This document shows, one piece after another, positions 1-8,089 of a stretch of 43,819 nt of DNA (its first letter is position 1; each line of letters begins with the position of its first letter). The position numbers were made by a program, and so were the translations under genes. The stretch is from Accumulibacter sp. (GTDB taxonomy: Bacteria; Pseudomonadota; Gammaproteobacteria; Burkholderiales; Rhodocyclaceae). The stretch lies in NCBI RefSeq assembly GCF_016789985.1, contig NZ_JAEUOL010000288.1:1-43819 (forward strand), given 5' to 3'. The notes under the pieces were generated by a model. The model saw nothing but the letters and a program-made list of their open reading frames with translations. It did no database searches and was not told the origin of the DNA.

Positions 1-53
1 GCGCCATCAACCGCTCTGACCAGCGCCTTTCGCTCAAACTCCATCTCACCCAT
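1..53 (-). CDS. Unknown protein, N-terminal fragment cut by the window start
   Basis: Reading the minus strand from an ATG at 53, an open frame of 17 codons (begins MGEMEFERKALVRAVDG) runs out of the window. A very good Shine-Dalgarno sequence, AGGGAGGG, ends 7 bases upstream of the ATG, which is the main reason to call it a gene. Nothing in so short a piece allows a family assignment. It lies just downstream of the cas2-like remnant on the same strand, so it could be linked to a CRISPR locus to the left, or could be what replaced it. Confidence 0.4.
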   Translation of the reverse strand, partial: MGEMEFERKALVRAVDG

Positions 54-93
54 CGGGTGACCCTCCCTCTTGGCCCCAAACCCTCATCAATGC

Positions 94-231
94 TCAGTTT
101 GCACCAATGCTGGGAGGTTCAACTGAGGAAAATAGGTTGAAACCCGTCAGGTAGCGCTGGACCCGCCGGCGGACGGCCGCATCGCAGACGTCGTAGCAGA
201 CCAGGAACAGGGTGCGCGTCGCATCACTCAT
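94..231 (-). pseudogene. Truncated cas2-like gene (N-terminal remnant)
   Basis: The minus-strand frame from ATG 231 encodes 45 residues. The first 31 contain LFLVCYDVCDAAVRRRVQRY, matching the start of Cas2: a beta strand ending in the YD metal-binding pair (Asp14), followed by a basic helix with an R-V-x-R-Y-L pattern. Cas2 proteins are about 90-100 residues, and the expected continuation (a GGQKS.YEC-type segment) is missing. After Gly30-Phe31 the frame enters unrelated AT-richer sequence and stops. I infer a deletion or insertion that cut cas2 after its first third. No CRISPR repeat array or cas1 is visible in the window. The family call rests on recalled motif similarity only. Confidence 0.5.
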
Positions 232-336
232 GGCGCCACGATAGGCCGTGCTGGCGCCGCTGTCCGGTTCGGCAAGCTTGCGGGGCTGGCGCAGTCGGGC
301 GGCATGCCCGGCGGCCCGTGCATGGTGTAGTAAAAC

Positions 337-353
337 TGTCGGAAATCTTTACA
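337..353 (+). promoter_or_regulatory. Putative enhancer element upstream of PEP-CTERM gene 1
   Basis: The 17-bp sequence TGTCGGAAATCTTTACA has a near copy, TGTCGAAAAAACTTACA, in the same orientation relative to the second PEP-CTERM gene (8169-8185, minus). In both cases its first base is exactly 80 bp before the first base of a -24/-12 promoter-like sequence. It is a loose dyad (TGT-N11-ACA). PEP-CTERM genes of floc-forming betaproteobacteria are reported to be controlled by RpoN with the PrsK/PrsR two-component system. I infer this is the binding site of such an activator; the protein itself is not in the window. Confidence 0.6.
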
Positions 354-416
354 CTCGCCCCCGCCAGGACCGGGGCATGGTTGGCAAGCGATTGTTTTCA
401 TGTGTCCATAAGGAGC

Positions 417-432
417 AGGCACGCTATATGCT
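417..432 (+). promoter_or_regulatory. Sigma-54 (-24/-12) promoter-like sequence, PEP-CTERM gene 1
   Basis: AGGCACGCTATATGCT fits the RpoN consensus TGGCACG-N4-TTGCW at all but two fixed positions, and keeps the GG at -24 and GC at -12 with correct spacing. Transcription would begin near 445, about 105 bases before the start codon. The paired upstream element begins 80 bp earlier. Confidence 0.6.
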
Positions 433-548
433 TGATTTTTCTCCGTCCGGCCACGGGTGCCCGGGGGTCGGCGACACTTGGGGGTGTCACGTGGTTCCCA
501 TCCCGCTGTTCGGGAACCGGTCGCGGTTGCGCATACGGAGGGCTGCAC

Positions 549-1427
549 ATGAACAAGACAAGAATCTTGCTGGCCGGGGTGGCACTTTCCATGGCGTCTC
601 TCGCCGAAGCAGTGCCGCTCATCCACTCGGCGGTGACTACCGGCGGTGCGGCAGACGCCGCCTTCAATGCGGTGATCAACTCGTTCCGCAGCACTCTGGG
701 GGGGGCGCTCAATGCTCCCGGAGCGTGCGCGCCGCCCTGCACCTCGGGCCGGCGGGAGATCAACTGGGATGCGGTGCCGGTGGGCTTCAGTTCGCCGAAC
801 GCGTTTCCGGGGGATTTCTTCAATGGCACGACCGGCGTGCAGCCGAACGGCCGGATTCGCGGCGCGACTTTCACCACGCCGGGAACCGGCTTCCGGGTGA
901 GCGCCAGCGAGTTTTCCGACGAAGCGGCCTTCGGCCCGGGCGAGTTCGATGCGTTCAGTCAGGCGAGAATGTTCGCCAGCCTGGGCAGCAACATCACCGA
1001 TGTCACCTTCTCCCTGCCGGGAAGCCCGGGCGTCGCGGCGACCGTACGCGGCATGGGCATCGTCTTCTCCGACGTCGATTACACGGGCAGCGCCTCGCTG
1101 GAATTCTTCGACGCCGGCGGCGGGTCGCTCGGGCTGTTCGACGTGGCGGGCGTCTTCCCGGCGGCGGACGGGCGCAACAGCCAGGGCTCGTTCTCCTTCC
1201 TGGGTGTCTCGTTCGACGCTGGCGAGCGGGTGGCACGCGTGCGCATCGTGTCGGGTTCGCACGGCATCGATGGCAACTATGTCGGCCTGGACGATGCGGT
1301 AGTGATGGATGATTTCATCTACGCCGAGCCGCAGGCGGTGCCCGAGCCTCTGACCAGCATTCTGCTCGGCGCCGGCCTGACCGGGCTGTTCGTCTCGCAC
1401 CGGCGCCGAGCCCTCATGACGCGCTGA
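549..1427 (+). CDS. PEP-CTERM sorting domain protein, exported
   Basis: A 292-residue secreted protein. It begins with a classical signal peptide (MNKTRILLAGVALSMASLAEA, residues 1-21). It ends in a PEP-CTERM signal: VPEP, a hydrophobic stretch (LTSILLGAGLTGLFV) and a basic tail (HRRRALMTR). Such tails are recognised and cut by exosortase (EpsH/XrtA type), and the products go to the cell surface or the exopolysaccharide matrix. The middle part has no catalytic motif I recognise; it looks beta-rich. The start is set by CGGAGGG seven bases before the ATG. A longer in-frame extension to 318 exists but lacks a signal peptide at its start. The gene stands alone, downstream of a sigma-54-type promoter. 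No exosortase gene is in the window. The specific role is unknown. Confidence 0.85.
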   Translation: MNKTRILLAGVALSMASLAEAVPLIHSAVTTGGAADAAFNAVINSFRSTLGGALNAPGACAPPCTSGRREINWDAVPVGFSSPNAFPGDFFNGTTGVQPNGRIRGATFTTPGTGFRVSASEFSDEAAFGPGEFDAFSQARMFASLGSNITDVTFSLPGSPGVAATVRGMGIVFSDVDYTGSASLEFFDAGGGSLGLFDVAGVFPAADGRNSQGSFSFLGVSFDAGERVARVRIVSGSHGIDGNYVGLDDAVVMDDFIYAEPQAVPEPLTSILLGAGLTGLFVSHRRRALMTR

Positions 1428-1782
1428 CCCGGCGCAGCGCGATGGCGCGGCCATCCGCAGCGCCGGGCCGTCCCGTCCGCCGGCTGACCGGTTGTTCCGT
1501 CCGGAGACGAGTCGGGCAGGACCGGCAGCAGGCGCGCGCCTCCGCGATCCCGGCGTGAATCTCGCCACATCCGGGTCCTGATCGTGCGCAAGCCGGCGTT
1601 TCATTCGGCCGAGGCAGCCGTCGATCTACGCCATCGATGTCCCTCGATGGCGGCCATCCAGTCGTCGCGCGCGGGTTTCGACAACGCCGGCGGCCCGCTC
1701 GAACGACGATTCCTTGTCACCCGGACCCGAAGCAAATCGGATCATTCCCGGAACGGGAAGATCCGGGGCTCATTCCTTTTGA
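1428..1782. other. Gene-poor stretch between PEP-CTERM gene and transposase remnant
   Basis: About 350 bases follow the PEP-CTERM stop with no open frame that has both a start with a ribosome binding site and recognisable protein content. Possible degraded mobile-element sequence, since it leads into the transposase tail, but I could not identify it. No clear terminator hairpin was seen after the PEP-CTERM gene. Confidence 0.4.
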
Positions 1783-2043
1783 GATGGTACGTCGCGTGGG
1801 GGCGACGGCCACCCGCGCGACGCCATTCTCCAGCAAATCGAGACCAGGGGACTTGTCGGCTGGAAGAACGACAATGCTTGCCCTCGACACAGCCCTTCCG
1901 AGAACATGAGGTACCGGTTCAAGCCACTCGGCGACGGCCTGTACTCCCGAACCTTCGAACGGCAGGTGAACGAAGCCCGCCTCCGAGCGGTGATCCTCAA
2001 CACCTTCACCTACCTCGGCATGCCGCAATCGGTCCGGGTAGGG
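1783..2043 (+). pseudogene. IS5-type transposase, C-terminal remnant
   Basis: After an in-frame stop at 1780, one frame reads through a segment typical of the end of IS5-family DDE transposases. It has DAILQQIETRGLVGW, then SENMRYRFKPLGDGLYSRTF, then a closing NTFTYLGMPQSVRV, where the family's usual N.MT.LGMP.S ending is recognisable. The start of the gene, the DDE core and both inverted-repeat ends are not visible. The frame continues past the normal end of such proteins without a stop until 2277, so the original end is also lost. This is a dead fragment, evidence of past IS insertion between the cas2 debris and the Hsp70 locus. The exact IS family is an inference from motif memory. Confidence 0.5.
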
Positions 2044-2087
2044 CGGTGCGCCCGCCGGGCTTGCCTGGCACGCTGGCGGTTTTGTCG

Positions 2088-2306
2088 CTACTCGACGGGA
2101 ATGATCAGCTTGTCCCAGCCCGATCCATCGTCATCGGGGCCGCCCTTGCCGGTCTGTCCGAGCCTGGCGAGACGCGCCTCGACTTCGGCAATCGATTCGG
2201 GGGTCACGCGCAGCGTCCGCCGTTCGGCGCCGTGGCGGCGTTCGGCCATTCCCGGTGGTGGTCCGGAATGGTTCTGACGGCGGTCTGTTCCTCGTTGCGC
2301 GCGCAT
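2088..2306 (-). CDS. Small uncharacterised protein, 72 residues
   Basis: A 72-residue frame downstream of the Hsp70-family gene on the same strand, 153 bases after its stop. It starts at an ATG with an almost perfect ribosome binding site (GAGGAGGG, 4 bases before the ATG). The protein is very basic and polar in its first half (R/H/E-rich, ERRHGAERR), has a short amphipathic helix (TPESIAEVEARLARLG), then GWDKLIIPVE at the end. No transmembrane segment and no known family that I recognise. A longer in-frame start at 2441 exists but has no comparable binding site. It may be co-transcribed with the Hsp70-like gene. Function unknown. Confidence 0.5.
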   Translation of the reverse strand: MRAQRGTDRRQNHSGPPPGMAERRHGAERRTLRVTPESIAEVEARLARLGQTGKGGPDDDGSGWDKLIIPVE

Positions 2307-2459
2307 TGCTCCCTCCTCGAAAATCGCCGAAAGCTGGTGGGGACGGCGACTTGTTGACACGGGCCAGCCGGAAAGCTCCTGCCCTGTTCCGGACCGCCAG
2401 CCCTGGTGGCGAGGGCGAGAAGACCCCTGTCCGGCTGGCATTATCGGTACAAAGCTCCT

Positions 2460-5240
2460 TTAATTCAAGCCGCTGTTTTCCCTGATCAGGCGCAGGCCGG
2501 CGGGCAGGGACTCACCAAACGCCCGCCGTTCGTCCGCCTTGTCGAGCGCGACCACGTTTCTCACCTGATTGCTCCAGGTGGCGCTGGCGTTGATCGCAGC
2601 CAGGCGGGCCAGCACCGATTGGCGCAAGTCGTCCGTCAGGTCGCGCGAACGGTCGCCGGTCAGGCGGGCAATCTGCGTTGCGGCGAAGGCAGCCGGCTCG
2701 AGTTTCTTCCAGTCGGTGGCCAGCAGGGCCTGCAACCAGCGGCCGGCAACCTCGGGAGGTACCACCTGGTGGACACTGCCGTAAAGCGCCTGACGTGCTC
2801 CCAGACGACCAAGTGCCCACCAGCCGAGGGGCTTTTCGGATGCCTTGCAGAGTCGTTCGAGCAGCCAGTCGCCGATCTCAGCCTTGCGCTCGATCGGCAG
2901 CCTTTCGAGCGATGCGACGAGGCGGAGCATGTCGTCATGGCTGCCGGCGATCGCCGCCGGCAGGCGCCCGCGCACTTTCGAAGGCTCGCTGCGCAGCCAG
3001 GGGGACAGCTCGAGTAGCAGTTGCTCCTGGGCAGAGGCCGGCAGGCCGCCGGCCGCCCGTCGCCATAGGGTCCACCATTCCGACCAGTTCTGGCTTTCGT
3101 TGACGTACTGGATGCCCTGCGGCAGCAGCTCACCAAGCTGTTCGATCCGCCATTCGTCAAGCGAGTCGCCAAGTCCCGGGCGCAGGCAGAAACCGGCGAG
3201 GTTGAGCCACAGACGCTCATGCTCCGGTGAGCGGCGCCGGCGCCTGGCGCGCTGCAGCAAGGCGTCGAAGAGCGCACGCAGCAAGGGCATTGCCCAGTCG
3301 TCGCGCTTGCCGAGCAGGTGTTCGAGATGAGCGCGCAGGCGTCGCACCTCCTTGCTGTCGGCCGGTTGCCCGCTGGCACCAAAAATGCGCTCGATGCATT
3401 GCACCGCATCGGCAAAGCGTGCCGGCAACTCGGGCGAAGCGGATTCCATGCTGCCACCTTCGCCACGCAACTGGAATTCGAGCAGCCAGCGCCGGCTCCT
3501 GTCGTCGCTCGCCACGCAGTGGATTGCGAGCGTGCCGACTTCGGTCATCGCTGTCGTCAACTGGACGCGCACCTCACGCTGGCTGCTTCCCGTCAGTCCC
3601 TGGACAACGGTGGCAATCGGCGGCAAACGAACGAATTCGTCTTCGTCGAGCGTCGCGATCTCACCCGGCTGGTAGTCAGTGTCGGCCACCGACGAGGCGA
3701 GGTGAAAGCGCACCGGTTGTCCGAGGCGCAAACTGAAGCTGCGTTCCGGCAGGGCGACTTCGTGACCTTCCTCGCTGCCCCGCGGCAGCAGGCAGATCCC
3801 GCGCCGCGGCTGACCCTGGTCTTCAAGCACCAGGAAATAGCTGCGCGCCGAGCCGCCGCCGATGCGTTGCCCGTGTCCCTGGCGGACCAGGGCATAGGCG
3901 ACCGCCCCGCGGGCTACGGCGATGTCCGGATTGTCATTGTGCAGAACGCGCAGTGGCTTCCCGCGCCACTGTGCGAGGGTGGTCTGCAGGCGCTCGGCGA
4001 GCGCGTCGGCACGGAAAACGCCGCCATTCAGCAGCAGACTGTCGGGCAGTGGCATCGCCTGCGTCTCGTCCGGCTCGGACAGCGCCTGGCGGGCGGCCTG
4101 CGCATGTCGTCTGAGGAAGGCGGCAACATGCCGGGTGATTGCCGGGTCAGCCGGGTAGGGCAGGCCGAACTCGACAATGGCGGCGCGTCGCTGCTGCAAG
4201 GGTTCGTCGACCGTCACCTGCGGGAAGAATCCGTCCACCAGCACCTGCCGGGTCTCGTCGCGCCGCAGCTCGACCGTCCGCGCCCCGCCGATCAGGCGCG
4301 CGCCACCGCCGAGCAGCGTCAGCAGCAGCGCTTCCGGAGCGTCGTCGGCCAGCAGTTGCTCCTTGGCGGCACGACAGCGCGCCGTCAGTTGTGAAAAGCG
4401 CGCCGCCGACAGGCGGCCTTCGCCGGCCGGCAGGCGCGCCTCGACGAGATGCGCCAGCGCGAGATCCATGTTGTCGCCACCGAGCATCAGGTGATCACCG
4501 ACGCCGATGCGGGTCAGTTGTGGCTGGCCATCGACGATTGCCACCTGGATCAGGGTCAGGTCGCTGGTGCCGCCGCCGACATCGCACACCAGCAGCAGCC
4601 GGGTTTCGGCGAGCTGCTCGGCGAGCTGTTCCTGATGGCGGAACAGCCAGTCGTAGAACGCCGCCTGTGGCTCCTCGAGCAGGCGCAGGCTGGGCAGTCC
4701 GGCCTGACGCGCCGCAGCCAGGGTGAGCGCACGTGCGCCTTCATCGAACGAAGCGGGAACGGTCAGGATCACCTGCTGCTGCTCGAGCGGCGCCTGCGGG
4801 AAACGGTGTTGCCAGGCGGCGCGCACGTGGGACAGGTAACTGGCGCTGGCGGCGACCGGCGAGACCTTGAGTACCTCATCGTCGGCACCCCAGGGCAGGA
4901 TGTCCGCCATGCGGTCTACCGCGGCGTGCGACAGCCAGCTCTTGGCGCTCGCCACCAGTCGCCCGGGAACCTGTGCGCCGAGGTCGAGTGCCAGGCGGCC
5001 GGTGATTGCCGGCTGGCTGCCCGCGGCGGCGGTCCACGGCAACTGGAGTTCGCCAGGGTCCAGCTCGCCGCTGGCCGGGTGGTAACGCACCGAAGGCAGC
5101 AGCGCTCGTGTGGCAACCTGTCCGGGCGCCACCAGTTGCTCGATTTCGAAGAGTTCGACCTGTCGTTTGCCGGGCGCACTGTAGGCGACGACCGTATTGC
5201 TGGTTCCGAGGTCGATGCCGACGATGTACTGTTTCTTCAT
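2460..5240 (-). CDS. Long Hsp70-family (DnaK-like) chaperone protein
   Basis: A 926-residue protein whose first ~370 residues form an Hsp70/actin-type ATPase. Phosphate 1 motif is GIDLGTSNT at residues 8-16, phosphate 2 is CDVGGGTSD at 219-227, and the adenosine motif includes LLNGGVFR further on. It differs from DnaK: there is no canonical substrate-binding domain or EEVD-type tail. Instead a ~350-residue, helix-rich C-terminal half follows, of the kind described as DUF3731 in bacterial Hsp70-like proteins of about 930 residues. Such proteins are usually encoded with a DUF2760 gene and a second Hsp70-like gene; neither is here. I chose the ATG at 5240 because the conserved ATPase begins at once; the frame extends upstream to 5459 but that part covers the uup start. 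Clients are unknown. Confidence 0.85.
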   Translation of the reverse strand: MKKQYIVGIDLGTSNTVVAYSAPGKRQVELFEIEQLVAPGQVATRALLPSVRYHPASGELDPGELQLPWTAAAGSQPAITGRLALDLGAQVPGRLVASAKSWLSHAAVDRMADILPWGADDEVLKVSPVAASASYLSHVRAAWQHRFPQAPLEQQQVILTVPASFDEGARALTLAAARQAGLPSLRLLEEPQAAFYDWLFRHQEQLAEQLAETRLLLVCDVGGGTSDLTLIQVAIVDGQPQLTRIGVGDHLMLGGDNMDLALAHLVEARLPAGEGRLSAARFSQLTARCRAAKEQLLADDAPEALLLTLLGGGARLIGGARTVELRRDETRQVLVDGFFPQVTVDEPLQQRRAAIVEFGLPYPADPAITRHVAAFLRRHAQAARQALSEPDETQAMPLPDSLLLNGGVFRADALAERLQTTLAQWRGKPLRVLHNDNPDIAVARGAVAYALVRQGHGQRIGGGSARSYFLVLEDQGQPRRGICLLPRGSEEGHEVALPERSFSLRLGQPVRFHLASSVADTDYQPGEIATLDEDEFVRLPPIATVVQGLTGSSQREVRVQLTTAMTEVGTLAIHCVASDDRSRRWLLEFQLRGEGGSMESASPELPARFADAVQCIERIFGASGQPADSKEVRRLRAHLEHLLGKRDDWAMPLLRALFDALLQRARRRRRSPEHERLWLNLAGFCLRPGLGDSLDEWRIEQLGELLPQGIQYVNESQNWSEWWTLWRRAAGGLPASAQEQLLLELSPWLRSEPSKVRGRLPAAIAGSHDDMLRLVASLERLPIERKAEIGDWLLERLCKASEKPLGWWALGRLGARQALYGSVHQVVPPEVAGRWLQALLATDWKKLEPAAFAATQIARLTGDRSRDLTDDLRQSVLARLAAINASATWSNQVRNVVALDKADERRAFGESLPAGLRLIRENSGLN

Positions 5241-5271
5241 CTGCTGCCGAAGGTTCGAGAAGGATTGCTGC

Positions 5272-5277
5272 GTTATA
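5272..5277 (-). promoter_or_regulatory. Extended -10 promoter candidate for the Hsp70-like gene
   Basis: On the minus strand TGCTATAAC supplies a TG-n-TATAAC extended -10 box. Transcription would start near 5265, about 25 bases before the ATG at 5240. No good -35 hexamer stands 17 bp upstream, and no heat-shock sigma-32 type promoter was recognised. Confidence 0.35.
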
Positions 5278-5445
5278 GCACAGCGTCGCTCGGCTTGCTG
5301 CCCCGATCCGTTGCCAGTCTGCGCTGCAGGCTTTCCCGGCGCGGTAGAATCGCGCAATTGCCGGGCAAGCCCGGCAACCGGCAAGTGCGCCGCGCGGCGC
5401 GCCGGATCCCGTTGCATCCATTCCTGAAGAAACCCGGTTACCCAG

Positions 5446-7374
5446 ATGCCGTATCTCATTCTCTCCGATGCTTCGCTCGCTTTCGGCCACGTGCCGCTGC
5501 TCGATCACGCCGATTTTCAGCTCGATGTCGGCGAAAGGGTGGCGCTGATCGGTCGCAACGGGACCGGCAAGTCTTCGCTGTTGAGTGCGCTCGCCGGTTA
5601 TGGCGGGCTGGACGACGGCAAGGTCTGGTGGCAGCCGGGCTTGCGCATCGGTTACGTCCCGCAGGAGCCGCCCCTTGATCCCGAACTGACCGTTTTCCAG
5701 GCCGTGGTGGCCGGCATGGGCGAGGTTTCGGAACTGCTGGCCGAATACCACGCCGTCGCGCAGGCACTCGCTGACGCCGGAGCCGATCAGGCGGTTCTGT
5801 TGGAGCACATGCATGTGTTGCAGAGTGAACTCGAGGCGAGGCGGGCCTGGTCGTTCGAGGCGCAGGCCGAGCGCGTCATCCAGCGCTTCTCGCTCGACGC
5901 GGACCGTCTGGTGGGCACGCTTTCCGGAGGACAGAAGAAGCGTCTGGCGCTGGCTCAGGCGCTTGCCATCTCACCCGATCTGCTGCTGCTCGACGAGCCG
6001 ACCAATCATCTCGACGTCGCGGCGATCGAATGGCTCGAGGAAATGCTTGTTTCTTCGGGGGTGACGCTGGTCTTCATCACGCACGACCGACGTTTTCTCG
6101 AACGGGTGGCGACGCGCATCGTCGAACTCGATCGCGGCAGCTTGCTTTCCTGCCCCGGCAGCTTCAGCGCGTATCAGGCGCGCAAGGAGGCGATGCTGCA
6201 CGACGAGGCGCTGGCCAATGCCCGCTTCGACAAGTTCCTGGCGCAGGAGGAGGTGTGGATCAGGCAGGGGATCAAGGCAAGGCGGACGCGCAACGAAGGA
6301 CGCGTGCTGCGCCTGGAGCGGCTGCGACGTGAGCGGGCAGCACGCCGTGACCGGCAGGGGAAGGTCGAGCTGGCACTCGATGCGGGTGATCGCAGCGGCA
6401 AGCTGGTGGCGCTGCTCGAGGGCGTGCATAAGGGCTTTGGCGAGAAGCGCGTGGTACGGGACTTTTCATGTCGTGTCCAGCGTGGTGACAAGATCGGCAT
6501 CATCGGACCGAACGGGGCAGGCAAAACGACCCTCCTGCGCCTGATTCTCGGCGAGTTGGCACCGGAGCAGGGCAGGGTCGAACTCGGCACGAAGGTGCAG
6601 GTTGCCTACTTCGACCAGTTCCGCAGCCAGCTCGACGAGCAGGCAACGCTGATCGAAGTCATTTCGCCTGGCTCCGATTATGTCGACATCGGTGGTCAGA
6701 AGAAGCACGTGATCAGCTATCTCGGCGATTTCCTGTTTGCGCCGCAGCGGGCGCGTTCGCTGGTCAGCTCCTTGTCTGGTGGGGAGCGCAACCGTCTCCT
6801 GCTGGCTCGCCTGTTCGCTCGCCCGGCCAATGTCCTCGTGCTTGACGAGCCGACCAATGACCTGGATATCGAGACGCTCGAACTGCTCGAGGAATTACTG
6901 CAGGACTACAGCGGAACGCTGTTTCTGGTCAGCCACGACCGCGCTTTCCTGGACAACGTGGTCACCCAGACGATCGCCGCGGAAGGGGATGGCATCTGGC
7001 GCGAGTACGCCGGTGGTTATCAGGACTGGTGCGACTATCAGGTCGCCAGACGCGGGGGAGTGACGCCGGTGGCGAGTCCGCCGCGCGACAGGGAGCCGCG
7101 CCCGGGTGAAGCGTCACGCCCGGGAAAGGCGACGCCGCCGACGAAAACCGCCACCGCCGGCAAGCTGTCCTGGAAAGAGACGCAGGAACTGGCCGCCTTG
7201 CCCGGGCGTATCGCGGAGCTGGAGGCGGAACAGAGGGCAATCGCCGAGCGACTGGCCGATCCCGCGCTCTATCAGTCGCCGCTGCAGGAAGTGCAGCGGC
7301 TGACGGTACGGCTGAACGAGATCGACCAGCAACTCCTGGCCCTGCTCGAACGCTGGGAGGCGCTGGAAGCCTAA
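5446..7374 (+). CDS. uup: ABC-F family ATPase Uup
   Basis: A 642-residue soluble protein with two ABC ATPase domains and no membrane segments. Domain 1 has Walker A GRNGTGKS (residues 36-43), signature LSGGQKKR and Walker B LLLLDEPTNHLD. Domain 2 has GPNGAGKTT, LSGGERNR and VLVLDEPTNDLD. The linker between them is basic, and a coiled-coil tail (about residues 570-642, E/L/R-rich) follows a charged, proline-rich hinge, as in E. coli Uup, which binds branched DNA and ribosomes. Length matches the family. The tail separates it from EttA. It is divergent from the Hsp70-like gene; its stop codon overlaps that of the convergent PEP-CTERM gene. The upstream TAGAAT at 5345 could be its -10 box, but the matching -35 is poor. 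Confidence 0.93.
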   Translation: MPYLILSDASLAFGHVPLLDHADFQLDVGERVALIGRNGTGKSSLLSALAGYGGLDDGKVWWQPGLRIGYVPQEPPLDPELTVFQAVVAGMGEVSELLAEYHAVAQALADAGADQAVLLEHMHVLQSELEARRAWSFEAQAERVIQRFSLDADRLVGTLSGGQKKRLALAQALAISPDLLLLDEPTNHLDVAAIEWLEEMLVSSGVTLVFITHDRRFLERVATRIVELDRGSLLSCPGSFSAYQARKEAMLHDEALANARFDKFLAQEEVWIRQGIKARRTRNEGRVLRLERLRRERAARRDRQGKVELALDAGDRSGKLVALLEGVHKGFGEKRVVRDFSCRVQRGDKIGIIGPNGAGKTTLLRLILGELAPEQGRVELGTKVQVAYFDQFRSQLDEQATLIEVISPGSDYVDIGGQKKHVISYLGDFLFAPQRARSLVSSLSGGERNRLLLARLFARPANVLVLDEPTNDLDIETLELLEELLQDYSGTLFLVSHDRAFLDNVVTQTIAAEGDGIWREYAGGYQDWCDYQVARRGGVTPVASPPRDREPRPGEASRPGKATPPTKTATAGKLSWKETQELAALPGRIAELEAEQRAIAERLADPALYQSPLQEVQRLTVRLNEIDQQLLALLERWEALEA

Positions 7375-8039
7375 ACAGCTACGCGCGTCTCGTCGCAGAC
7401 TCGGCGACCACGTTTGCGCGCGAGGCCGAGGCCCAGGAGTCCCAGACTGAACAGTGCGAGGGCACCTGGCTCGGGCAGGGAAGCGCCGTTCTGGCAGGTC
7501 ACGCATTGCAGGAGGACGTTGTCCACGATGACGCCGACGTTGTCGTTGCTGCTCGTTTCAAAGGCGACTTGGCTGGCGAAACCTGTACCACTGATGAATT
7601 GCAGGAAATGTTCGCCAAAGGGAGCGGAAGGAGGGAGTGTCAGTGTCACCGAAAACGCGCCAACGGACAGCGTGAACGTGTCGTTGGCGCCGCCGCGCTG
7701 GTTGCCGGAGATGTCCGCGCTCAACCTGTACGTCTCGCCGGCGAGGAAATTGAAGTTGGCATTGGAGGTGAGGCGCCCACCATTGCCGGTTGATCCGTCA
7801 AGATCGACACAGCCGCCGTTGCCACCCGCACAGCCGATGCCGAAGCCGCCCTGGCGAATGTAGTCGACGGTACCGCTGTCGACCGCCCAGTTGTTGAAGC
7901 TGCTGAAGTTGAGCACGCTGGCGTTGCTGTCCGAATTGAAGTCGTCCTGCAGCAACACTACCGAGGCCTGGACCGGTGCGGCGATCAAGCCAAGAACAAA
8001 CATGCCGGCGGCGACTGATTTCTTGAAGTTGGTGATCAT
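7371..8039 (-). CDS. PEP-CTERM sorting domain protein, exported
   Basis: A 222-residue exoprotein with a signal peptide (residues 1-25, KKSVAAGMFVLGLIAAPVQA). A jelly-roll-like, Gly/Asn/Ser-rich body follows, then a PEP-CTERM tail: LPEP, hydrophobic ALALFSLGLLGLGLA, then RKRGRR. The body has an early DDFNS segment and four Cys residues in two pairs (GIGCAGGNGGC, CVTC), typical of extracellular carbohydrate-binding folds; ligand unknown. The start is the ATG at 8039, which has AGGAAAGGG before it; an in-frame ATG at 8072 would put 11 polar residues ahead of the signal peptide. The gene has the same upstream element and -24/-12 promoter as the PEP-CTERM gene at 549. It ends tail-to-tail with uup, the two stop codons overlapping. 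Confidence 0.88.
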   Translation of the reverse strand: MITNFKKSVAAGMFVLGLIAAPVQASVVLLQDDFNSDSNASVLNFSSFNNWAVDSGTVDYIRQGGFGIGCAGGNGGCVDLDGSTGNGGRLTSNANFNFLAGETYRLSADISGNQRGGANDTFTLSVGAFSVTLTLPPSAPFGEHFLQFISGTGFASQVAFETSSNDNVGVIVDNVLLQCVTCQNGASLPEPGALALFSLGLLGLGLARKRGRRVCDETRVAV

Positions 8040-8089
8040 TGCTATTGCCCTTTCCTGGTTCATTTGATGCATTTGGTGCTCCAGGTGAA

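Larger units (their letters stand above)
232..548. other. Intergenic region carrying the PEP-CTERM promoter
   Basis: Between the cas2 remnant and the first PEP-CTERM gene there is no convincing gene. The region holds a 17-bp TGTCGG...TTACA element at 337 and a -24/-12 promoter-like sequence at 417, described separately. Beyond the expected start of transcription (about 445) a 5' leader of roughly 105 bases precedes the ATG at 549. Open frames on the minus strand here are antisense shadows. Confidence 0.5.

Noticed and set aside
1..300. CRISPR array
   Set aside because: Only one repeat-like sequence is present; no regularly spaced repeats occur here or elsewhere in the window on reading.
381..396. 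TTGGCAAGCGATTGTT as the sigma-54 promoter of PEP-CTERM gene 1
   Set aside because: The -24 and -12 elements are one base too close; the sequence at 417 has correct spacing and matches the second gene's geometry.
228..1604. 458-codon open frame on the minus strand
   Set aside because: Antisense to the first PEP-CTERM gene, whose signal peptide, sorting tail and promoter are convincing. No domain in the antisense frame.
5446..7374. uup as a ribosome-protection antibiotic resistance factor
   Set aside because: The C-terminal coiled coil and linker fit housekeeping Uup; no feature of Vga/Msr-type resistance proteins was seen.
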